In this document: positions 10,800-19,462 of the stretch, one piece after another
Layout of the letters: each line of letters opens with the position of its first letter
Position numbering within the stretch: the first letter of the stretch is position 1
Origin: Acarospora socialis
Taxonomy: Eukaryota; Ascomycota; Lecanoromycetes; Acarosporales; Acarosporaceae
NCBI GenBank assembly: GCA_025617375.2
Contig: JAMYGW020000001.1
Location: 2,914,001-2,978,000 of the forward strand
Direction of reading: 5' to 3'
DNA: 64,000 nt
Notes under the pieces: generated by a model
Seen by the model: the letters and a program-made list of their open reading frames with translations, nothing else
What the model was told of the DNA's origin: nothing
The model's database searches: none
Position numbers and translations under genes: made by a program

Positions 10800-11851
10800 A
10801 TGGCTCGACTTTTGCCACAGATCCTGTCCCTACTGACACTCTTACGCCTATCCATCTCCTCCATCCTCCCCCAAAACCCTCTTACCCCTCACCCCCTCGC
10901 CGCAGCCTCATCACACAAACCTACCCCTCTCCCCCTCGTAATCTGGCACGGTCTCGGCGACAAGTCCGTTTCCCTTCCCATTCCCAATCCCTTACCAATC
11001 GACCACAACCTCCACTAACGTCCTACAGCTACGCTGCCGACGGCCTCCACTCCATCGGCGACCTCGCCAACGAAACCAACCCAGGCACCTACGTCTACTA
11101 CATCCGCCTCTCCGACGACCCCTCGGCCGACCAGCGCGCCTCCTTCCTCAGCAACCTGACCGAGTCGCTCGAAAAAGTCTGCACCGACCTCGCCACCCAC
11201 CCCGTCCTCTCCGCCGCGCCCGCCATCAACGCCCTCGGCTTCTCGCAAGGCGGCCAGTTCCTGCGCGCCTACGTCGAGCGCTGCAACACGCCGCGGGTCG
11301 CAAACCTGGTCACGTTCGGCGCCCAGCACAACGGCATCGCCGACTTCCAGAACTGCTCCCTCGACGACTGGCTCTGTCAGGGCGCGCGGGGCATTCTGCG
11401 CGGCAACACGTGGAGTGCGTTCGTGCAGAGCCGGTTCGTGCCCGCGCAGTATTTTCGTGATCCCGAGGATCTGGAGAGCTATTTGAAGTATAGCAATTTC
11501 TTGGCGGATGTCAATAATGAACGGGAGGCGAAGAATGCGACGTATAAGGCGAATATGAAGCGCTTGGAGCGGTTTGCGATGTATGTGTTTGGGGAGGATC
11601 AGACGGTTGTGCCGAAGGAGAGTGGGTGGTTTAGTGAGGTGAATGGGACGAGTGGGGAGGTGACGAAGCTGCAGGATCGGAGTATGTATGCGGAGGATTG
11701 GTTTGGGTTGAGGTGGTTGGATGAGGAGAAGAGGTTGGAGTTTCGAGAGGCGCCGGGGAAGCATATGGAGTTGAGCGATGAGCTGTTGGTGGATGCGTTT
11801 CAGAGTTATTTTAGGCCGAGAGCGAAGGGGAGTTTGGGTAGGGAAGTGTAG
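10800..11851 (+). CDS. Palmitoyl-protein thioesterase (PPT1)
   Basis: PPT1 removes palmitate from cysteines of proteins in the lysosome or vacuole. Model: join(10800..10963,11029..11851), 328 aa, close to the usual size. A hydrophobic signal peptide (MARLLPQILSLLTLLRLSIS) is followed by the oxyanion motif PLVIWHGLGDNYAADG, created across the 65-nt intron (GAC AA|C TAC). The nucleophile elbow GFSQGG is near residue 125, and FGAQHNGIADF follows. The catalytic His is probably in GKHMEL near residue 298, with an Asp in the VFGEDQTVVP segment. Several N-linked glycosylation sequons are present (NLT, NGT, NAT). The 5' half is C-rich and the 3' half shifts to G-rich codons, which produces a long meaningless open frame on the other strand. 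Confidence 0.92.
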
Positions 11852-13256
11852 GAAGGGCCGAGAGAGTGTCCAATGAGGTTCTATATTGTTACTCTTCGCT
11901 GTCTATATTGTCGCTTCCGCAGAAACGCCATACCCTATCTAGTGTGACAGTTCCCACATAATGTCTCTCCCAGACTCGGCACACAACCCGCCTCTACCTC
12001 CTCTTTTTAATCATCCCTTCCCAACCTCGTCCATCAGCTATCCCTTCAGGACCGGCCCATCGAGCCACCGATATCCGCCGACTACCTCCTGGACTACAGT
12101 GTCCTCTATACCCTGATAGAGCCCTCAGGCTGTGCGATCAATTTGGTGAGGTGCTGCATTTCGACTTTCACCGTGCCATCGGGACAGGCTGAGAATTGAG
12201 CCGCGGATTGTGGTACGATGTGAGTTGACCGAAGTCTGCGCGTGAACAACGCCAAGGTTATCAGCGAGTAAACACGGACTTCTGTCAGCGCCCAGCTGTC
12301 CCCTCGGGAAGGCGCAGACCACGCTTCCGACATGTCGGCTGTGTGGAAGAACCGCTGGCTTCGCCTTGTAGACGAATGCTCTGGGCCAGCGTGTTATACT
12401 CGTCCTCCATACCTTCAAACGTGATTGTCGTGTGCGTTCAGTGTGCGTAGCCGACAGTAACATGACCGTCGGATTGTGGAGAGCTCGTCTGGTATAGGAT
12501 CGCCATGTCGAGTTTCAGTGGCATCTAGAAGCGGTGAATCCAGGATGGATCGAACGTAGGACCGAACGTCGGCGGTCGCAAAGATAAAAATTTACCCTTT
12601 GCATTCCTCAACCGTGAAGAACCAGTTCCTCCTTTTCCTATCGTCTCTCGCAAAGCGATCAGTTGTATTGTACCGTCCGGTCTATTGTGCCGTTGACTTG
12701 TACCTGAAAGCTCTGGGAGTCGCTTGCTTCCGGATAATCACAGGGTTATTCCCACGTGCGGGATCGAACGCCCAACCGAAAGTGGAATCGAACGATCTAA
12801 CGCTAAACCGTAAAAGAATGGAGCAATTTGAGCCACGAATCTGAGGCGCTCAACTAACGCCGGGAGTCGAGTCAATTAGCGCGCTCAATTGACGTTGCTA
12901 GTGGCTGATTCGGCATCGCGCATAGTCGTAGAACCGGGCGTTGGCACTGCTTGATCACAAGATCTGATCTCAACTGCACACCAGGATTGAAGTGCAGCTG
13001 TTCCGGAGTGGGTGCCGCGTGTGGCGCGGCGGACGACGAGAATTGTCGTCAGTTTTGACAAGACCGACGGCGTTGACAGCGTCAACGTGGGGTAAATTTT
13101 AGGCGCAGATCTCTTGATCAGACCTACACCGAATCCGGTCTAGGTCACCACCACCCACATGGTTCGCGTACTTTAACGTTGGCGGCTTCTGCCGAACCGG
13201 AGCGTCAACTCGTAAGACCCTGTCTCCTCGTCTGTACATTGTGGCTCGTTGATTAG
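11852..13256. other. Gene-poor spacer, 1.4 kb
   Basis: No gene, tRNA or mobile element can be supported. Open frames on both strands near 12106-12463 and 12599-12844 lack domains. A short imperfect palindrome lies around 12872-12894 (GTCAATTAGCGCGCTCAATT). A T-loop-like word on the minus strand near 12765 is not accompanied by tRNA stems. Confidence 0.4.
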
Positions 13257-13525
13257 CTAAGCTATCCAGCTACCGTCGGAAACTCGTTGGAAGTTCTTCG
13301 TACCTTGTTGTCTGCGACGGAGACGCTTCAATCGCAGCATAAGCACAGCGAGAACTATCGTAACAACACCGATAATAACGGCTAGTAGGCCAAAGGTGAG
13401 GTTGATGGTGTTGTCACGGGATAATTCGCGCCGTTCTGTGAGAAGGAGAGCGTAAGGTATGGATCATAAGTTCATAACAGCCAAGGTAGAATGGATGACT
13501 AATCGCAACTCGGGCACTTACCCAT
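13257..13525 (-). CDS. 60-residue single-pass membrane protein, two exons
   Basis: Model: complement(join(13257..13435,13522..13525)). The first exon is only ATGG, followed by a canonical GTAAGT donor, an 86-nt intron and a CTTCTCACAG acceptor. The product starts MERRELSRDNTINLTFGLLA, has a hydrophobic helix at about residues 13-36 (VIIGVVTIVLAVLM), then a very basic stretch LRLKRLRRRQQ, and ends FQRVSDGSWIA. The positive-inside rule predicts a short outside or lumenal N terminus and a cytosolic C terminus. Clean splice signals, a non-repetitive amphipathic design and an in-frame stop support a real gene; its function is unknown. Short TM-plus-Arg proteins like this are common in filamentous fungi, but I cannot name a family. 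Confidence 0.6.
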
Positions 13526-13829
13526 GTTTAACAAACTCAAGGTGCAATAATGATCAAAACATAGCGAGGCTGCGAATATTTGGGAAGAATGTTTCTGTGA
13601 TGAGTATGTGCTGGACTGAAAGTCCCTATGGAGGGTGACTGAGGGCTATATATGTGTAAACACGGAAGGACTACGAGTAGAAGCACGGTCTTTGGTGAAC
13701 GCCTACCCAAATCGTGATGGATCTGGGGGGGAGGGAGGATAAGCAGAGGCATTGCCACCGCAGTACGTACCTAGTCTCATTCATGTGTTTTGGTACCGAG
13801 CTATCCGGCTCTGTAATATAAACATTCGG

Positions 13830-13948
13830 GTCGGTCAACATGATACAGGTCACGTGAAAGCATATCTTAAGCGTACCGGAGTTGTCTGAGGACGGAAAGC
13901 GTACCATATTCTTCCACGTGACTTATACCTTTCCGAGAGCCGCGAGTA
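13830..13948. repeat. Diverged copy of the 14-kb hairpin element
   Basis: Bases 13897-13948 match the right arm of the hairpin at 14215-14266 over its whole 52 bases with scattered substitutions (shared AAGCGTACCATAT, CCACGTGAC, TTCCGAG and CGCGAGTA). A much weaker left arm, best seen as GTCACGTG and neighbouring bases near 13850, lies upstream. It looks like an older, decayed member of the same element about 250 bp from the good copy. Confidence 0.65.
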
Positions 13949-14048
13949 CACCCTCTCCCTCCCACACCGATTCAGGCCCGATGGAACGGCACCGACTCCC
14001 ATTGCCCGTAACTAGTGGTGCTTTAAAAAAAGTCTTCTATCCGCGACG

Positions 14049-14062
14049 ATGTTTTAAAACAT
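14049..14062. repeat. 14-bp perfect palindrome ATGTTTTAAAACAT
   Basis: Self-complementary sequence. Its first part with the preceding G (GATGTTTTAAAAC, 14048-14060) recurs at 14380-14392, so 13-bp direct repeats bracket the 14,145-14,266 hairpin. They may mark the ends of a small non-autonomous element. Confidence 0.6.
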
Positions 14063-14144
14063 TTAGCGTGGTTCTTCATGTTTAGCGGTCGTTTGATCTT
14101 AATGGTATGGTCACATGATTATGAGTATGAGTAATCAGATAAAA

Positions 14145-14266
14145 TACTCACGCCGCTCGGGATGGCACGAGTCACGTGGAGGGATATGGTACGCTTCAGT
14201 TCTCGGTATAATGTAAGCGTACCATATCCCTCCACGTGACTCGTGCCATTCCGAGCGGCGCGAGTA
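14145..14266. repeat. 122-bp near-perfect hairpin element (52-bp arms)
   Basis: The left arm (14145-14196) and right arm (14215-14266) are inverted copies over 52 bases with two mismatches, both transitions, around an 18-base loop. The arms contain GTCACGTGGAGGGATATGG and its complement, including a CACGTG E-box in each arm. No coding capacity. It has the form of a MITE-like foldback element or the precursor of a small RNA. A diverged copy lies at about 13.83-13.95 kb. Confidence 0.85.
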
Positions 14267-14412
14267 GAACTTTATACATATCTACGCATAACCCTGAATG
14301 AGCACTTCCCCTAGCATAAAGTCTATGTATAACCTTAATAATCAAAATTAACGTGTGTGTTTTATTCGGACAGTGCCCAGATGTTTTAAAACGCTAAAAG
14401 GTCGACCTTGGC

Positions 14413-14432
14413 ATTAAAAGACGTCTTTTAAT
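14413..14432. repeat. 20-bp perfect palindrome
   Basis: The sequence ATTAAAAGACGTCTTTTAAT reads the same on both strands. It is the third palindromic structure within 400 bp. No function can be assigned. Confidence 0.6.
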
Positions 14433-15205
14433 ATCTCGGACCCTTGCTCGAAACTCCCACACTGCATTGTCAAGTCTCGCTAGGCGGTGACATCGGCGGC
14501 GACAGTCGGCGCGCTATTGGGGCCTTTGAGCCTTACCTTAGTGCGGACATTGACACATTTTGATGCAACTGAACCGTGCTGGACCTTCTCTGAGGGGCGA
14601 TGCATAACCCACTAGCTCTGTCCAAACACCAAATCAGTACTATTGAGTCAAATTGACTCGCCGTTCTCGGCTGAGAATGTTAGTATGTAGCACTGGCACG
14701 GGAGATGCAAGCATATGCGACTCGACTTGGGCAGCGGGAAGCCTGATCGTTCCTTCTCTAGCTGCCGCTGCAAAACACCATGAATGGTTATATAATACCT
14801 TGATCATGATAACTAGGTACTCAAGGCATACTACCTAAGGATTATATGAAACCTGGTATTGACCATTATGGTGCGCGGCGTAGCATTATGCTACATTCCA
14901 TTATTACCACATTTGAACGCAACATCGCATGACCCTATCAGAGAGTTCGCCAACGTCTTAATAGGTCTGTATGGTAACTTAGATATGGAAGTTAGACACA
15001 TAGGGTAGAGTTGGTTCCTATACGAGTAATATCTTATGCTTGAAAGTACAGAGGGCGTGTTTTTAGGTCTCCAGGCAAGAATTATCTGTTAGATCTTAGT
15101 CAGCGGAGCTGACATCGAAATCCGGATAAAGCTTCCCCAGCTGTATGCTTGGCATACCCTACATATTACGGACCTCAATCAAAATATGTGATTCCAAAAC
15201 ACGTT
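14433..15205. other. Spacer upstream of the Ctk2 gene
   Basis: About 770 bases with no supported gene. The ORF frame of the following gene is open upstream to 15149 but has no ATG there, so this is taken as promoter and leader. Confidence 0.4.
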
Positions 15206-16616
15206 ATGGCTTCAGCAAAGCCAGATAATTCTTCTCCAGGCGCTGACATTGGAGATTCAGGACCCCACCCATCTTTCATTCAAGTCGCAAAGCCTTATGT
15301 TTTCCAGCAGAAGCTGCAGGAATGCATGACAGCAATCGGCGTCAACGAGGCAAAGGAGGACAGTGTCAGATTACAAGGGGTCACTTGGATAGACAATGTG
15401 AGGAAAGCATTGCAACTGTTAGCTCCAAACGCGTCATCTCATGGAAGTTGTAATACTGAGTGATCGTTCCAGACCAATTCGTACCTACAATACGGCCGTT
15501 GTATACTATCATAAGTTCAGGCTCGTGCATGCGGACAACGAGTACAGCTTCATTGTGGATCAATCTGCCTCCTCTTTAGCATGAAGATTCACTAACGAGT
15601 AGCTAGGATGCCGCAGCAGCAGCTTTGTTCACGGCTTGCAAGATTGAGGACACCTTGAAGAAATCAAGGGAGATCCTATGCGCTGCTTATAATCTGAAGC
15701 TTTCACCGGGGGAGCAGCTCAGTGCAGATGATGCGGTACGTAATATTTCCAAGTCAAGAAGAACTTACGAGGCTGATGCCATTCTTCTTAGATATTCGAG
15801 ACTCATTCGAAAACAATCATAGGCCTAGAGCGCCTCATGCTCGAAGCTTCAGGATTTGACTTCCGCAATCGACATCCACAAAAGCTCTTGCTCAAGCTGG
15901 CGAAGCTGTACGATGTCGACCGGGAAACAGTCGGCAAAACCGCTTACAACATGTGCCTTGACCTTTATCGTACGTTTGCGCCGCTGAAGCAGACGACGCC
16001 GACTATGGCAATTGCGTGTCTTGAGCTCTCCGGGAGAGTCTTGGACTCGCGCATAGAAGAGTTGGAGATGGGCAGAGGGTACAAGAAGTGGAGGATAACA
16101 CGCGCTGAAGTTATGGGTGAGAACCCAGCCTGGAACATCACTGTTCTGCTCAGATGAGTAGTTTACCTGACTGGGTACACAGAAACGCTGCTTGATCTTC
16201 TCGACCTCTACACTCACCACCGCGCCGTCACCATCGTCGGACTGGAACACCCACTTGAAAAGTTTATCGAAGTGCGCATCACTCTCAATCAAGAGGCGTC
16301 CGCCCACAGGTATCCTCGATACACCCAGTGGATCAAGAAGAAAGCTATCGCCAACGGCGTCAGAACATCCAACGGCACCAAAGACCCCAAAGACACTCGA
16401 GACGAAACCAAAGACCGCAAATCCCCTCCGGCGATGGGTCCAGCCTCAGCCACCGGGGCCAGGGGCAGGGTCGGCGAGCGCGGACGTGACGGCACTGTGC
16501 GATTTATGCTCGACGGCGAGCGAGCGAGGGACGAGAAGAACCTGGTTGCCGAGTACTTCAAGGTCGAGGAAGAAGAGTACGAGGTGGAAGTGGAGCGCGA
16601 GCGCAGAAAAATTTGA
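15206..16616 (+). CDS. ctk2: CTD kinase subunit beta, cyclin Ctk2
   Basis: Ctk2 is the cyclin of the CTDK-I complex that phosphorylates Ser2 of the RNA polymerase II tail. Model: join(15206..15417,15473..15554,15607..15735,15792..16116,16183..16616), 393 aa. The start is the first ATG in the open frame. The cyclin fold begins with PSFIQVAKPYVFQQKL, then TYNTAVVYYHKFRLVHADNE, the DAAAAALFTACKIEDTLKK helix characteristic of Ctk2/CycK-like cyclins, and the second repeat from TIIGLERLMLEASGFDFRN. The exon junctions restore each of these motifs. The C terminus after residue 300 is low-complexity, Arg/Lys/Asp-rich and probably disordered, ending in a Glu-rich stretch. All four introns are 50-66 nt. 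Confidence 0.9.
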
Positions 16617-17310
16617 GCACATCTCGGAATTTAGAGTTTTACGTTGGCTATGTGGTCTAATGTTTTTATAGGCAGGATCTTGATGGGGAAGATGGTGTTG
16701 TTGGAAATCAGGAAAATGTGGGCGCTCGCGGCTTAGGGGAGTCGGAGGACTTTGTGCATCCGGATAGGAGGCGGCTGGTGCTGCCGGGACGGGATTGACA
16801 CATTGTTGTGGTGTCCTGGGTAAGGATTCAGATAGCGTACGGTGGTGTCATGTGCTCATTCGCCGTTGTCTAGTACTCTGCATGGATTAGAAGCCGTGCA
16901 AGGTTTCACGACGCAGGGAAAACTGGCCCTCGGGAAACAGTAACGTGGCTTGGCATCAAAGCGCTCGGCGGTCCCTTCGTAGCATATGCTCTGGGAGCTC
17001 CGCTTTTGCTGGCGTTGCATGAGGGCATGAATTATAGCTAGACGCTTGTGGTGTTTGCTCTATTACCGGAGCACTCTCAGTGGCGCTGAATAATTAGCTC
17101 GGGCGTCCGGGCAAATCAAAACTTGTTATAGGTATCCAGTTCCGTTTAATTGCACATTTGCGCTGAACATTATCGCCTTAGCGAAGGGTATACAGAAGTC
17201 CGAGTTGAGCTGAGCTTCACCGCACGACCCCGTGCGATCAATACCAACAAAAGAAAAGGAAGGCCCGAATTGTCCCACTCCAAGAAAAGAGCCACGTCCC
17301 GCAACACAAC
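16617..17310. other. Convergent spacer between ctk2 and cds1
   Basis: 694 bases between two convergent genes; presumably both 3' ends. Small open frames show nothing recognisable. Confidence 0.4.
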
Positions 17311-18975
17311 TCATCGTCTCCGTAGCTCCATGTTCAAACACTCGACTACCTAAACGTTCCGTCAGCACAACCTTTGCCTTCCGTCCCTACTCTCAGACCC
17401 ACTTCCCCATTTGCCGCAGAGAAGAGAACGGAGAGGCGTTTCCACTAACCTTCTCCGACACGACCCCCTGATTAAACAGATACTTCGCTAACCCCCTCAC
17501 AACCTCGACCTGCTCCTCGGGCCTCAACCCCGTAATCGCCGTCTCGATGACGCCGCCCACACTCGCCTTGTAGACGGCGATGAAACTCTGATAATACATA
17601 AAGGCGAAGAAGCCCATGATAAACTGGCAGTCCATGCGGTCCGTGATGCCGCCGTGGCCGGGGATGGACTCGCCGAAGTCTTTGACTTTGAAGGTCCGTT
17701 TGAGGCCGGATGCGAAGAACCCGCCGAAGGGCGCGATGAGCGAGGCGAAGGTTGCGAAGACGAGGATGTGGAATTGCATGGGCGCGATGTGCAGGGTGAG
17801 GAGGCGGGGTGGGAGGGGGAGCCAGGTGGGGAGGTGGTAGGTGTGCGGGAGGAAGACAGGGTTCGGCGTGCACTCGAGGCTGGTGAAGATGTTTGCGCCG
17901 AGGTCCTGTTGTTTGGGGAACGTTGTCAGTGTGGGTTCCTTCTGAGTGGAGAGGGGAGGAAAGGGGTAGTCACGTACGTTGACGGGACAGATAAAGTACT
18001 TGTATCGCATGAGGATGTTAGTCATGGCGAAGCCGAAGATGATGGTCAGGATCCAGGCGCCGACGAAGCCTTCGACTGTTTTCTTAGGAGAGAGCTTGAT
18101 GAGCTGGGTGCGGCCGAACGTGATACCGCAGATGTAGGCGAAAATGTCGTTGGTGATGACGAGGGAGACAGGGAGGAAGAACCAGATCATGCCTTCGAAG
18201 ATGTTGTTCATGATAAAGTGGGCTTGCACCACGATAAGGTAAAGGGCCATGTGCGTCCAGGCGAACTGCGTGAACTGGAATCGGTAGTGGCCCTTTTGCA
18301 AAGAGCCGACGAAGAAGACAAAACCTAAGTAACGCATTAGTGAGAGGCATAGATGCGGGCTGGAACACTCTTCGTGAACGAGAACTGACCCATGACATAG
18401 AGCATGAAGCTGATGAAGCGGTGGTGAGTTGCAAAGGGTAATAGAACCTTATCTACCAGCACAATATGCTTGAAGTAGTATATCACACTCTCCCCGTATA
18501 AGAAATACATGGTCGTTCCTAGAAAGTACCAATTGAGAGATCTGGTGAACTTGAGATTCTTGGCGCGACTGGGAACGTTTGCGATGGCGATGACTTCCTT
18601 GAACGACACAATCTGGACCGCAGTAACGAGGCCAATTATATAGATATGTCCGGCAAACATTGCTACGAAGAAGACGGTGATCATAATCAACGTCCATATT
18701 GTTCGAGTTATGAAGGTCTGCTTTTTCTTTTCATATTCTGCCGCAGGATCGTCTCCGACCTAGGAGTAAACACATTAACGATACGGTTCTATAAGGGTAC
18801 AATCGCTCAGAAAGTGGTTGCGGCTTACGGTGTCTTTCCCGCCATGCCCACTTTTAGTAGGACTCCCCGCTTCTGACATGCCCTCGCTGATGTCTGATAT
18901 ACTTTGCCTCCGCGCATCCCCGTTGCTTACACTTCCTCGATGCTGGAATTTGACGTTCCGTCTTGGTTTGGCCAT
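17311..18975 (-). CDS. cds1: Phosphatidate cytidylyltransferase (CDP-diacylglycerol synthase)
   Basis: This enzyme makes CDP-diacylglycerol from CTP and phosphatidic acid in the ER, feeding phosphatidylinositol, phosphatidylserine and cardiolipin synthesis. Model: complement(join(17311..17349,17450..17905,17978..18324,18390..18759,18829..18975)), 452 aa. A polar N terminus (MAKPRRNVKFQHRGS) precedes several hydrophobic helices starting near IMITVFFVAMFAGHIYIIGL. The KLSPKKTVEGFVGAW motif and the family signature KDFGESIPGHGGITDRMD are complete. The intron at 17906-17977 is in frame and stop-free; splicing gives CPVNDLGANIF. A 13-codon last exon (VVECLNMELRRR) was added because GAGAAG|gttagt plus a TTTAG acceptor extends the typical C terminus; without it the frame runs into unlikely residues. 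Confidence 0.92.
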
Positions 18976-19462
18976 GCTGATGGGCTGTTGGGCCAGCTGT
19001 CTGTCGCTTCTTCAGTGCCCGTTTCCGAACGTAGGCGCGCAAGGCTGCGAGTGACTCCTGAAAACTTTCCAATTGCTGAGATTCAGAAGATCTGCGAGTT
19101 TCTTCCCCGTAGGCCAGTAACCTTCTTCCGTTGAATGCTCCGACAGTCCTACTGGGAGCTGAAGTGGGGTCGTCAACACCTAGGTCTTGGCAAGTGAGTT
19201 ATCGCTGGAGCAATCTAGGCGATGATGCCGTGTGAAGGCTGCGACAATGGCTACAAATCGTGTTTGACAAGATCCGTAGCATTCGCGATATCGGGGATAA
19301 TTCTCGACGAGGCGTGTCGTGAAGGCTAAACGGGCCGCATCACCAGTGACACAAGCCTTGGCATGTGATCCTCGCGGAGGATGCCGTTGCGATAAGTTCA
19401 ACTTCGCGTTCTAACCGAATACCAGATGACTACGAGTATTGGACGAGCACCAGGCAGATGGC
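18976..19462. promoter_or_regulatory. Divergent promoter cds1 / ATRIP gene
   Basis: 487 bases between two divergent start codons. No distinct factor site is recognised. The region must hold both promoters and 5' leaders. Confidence 0.4.

Noticed and set aside
11015-11764. Minus-strand 249-codon open frame
   Set aside because: It is antisense to the thioesterase gene and arises from its G/C-skewed codons; Arg/Leu/Pro/His-rich with no domain.
12740-12790. tRNA-like T-loop word (GTTCGATCCC) on the minus strand
   Set aside because: No acceptor, D or anticodon stems could be built around it.
12000-15150. Possible remnant of a large transposon in the gene-poor region
   Set aside because: No reverse transcriptase, integrase or transposase motif and no long terminal repeats found; only small foldbacks are supported.
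17654-18328. Plus-strand 224-codon open frame rich in Glu, Asp and Gly
   Set aside because: Exact antisense shadow of the CDS1 gene, whose motifs are unmistakable on the other strand.
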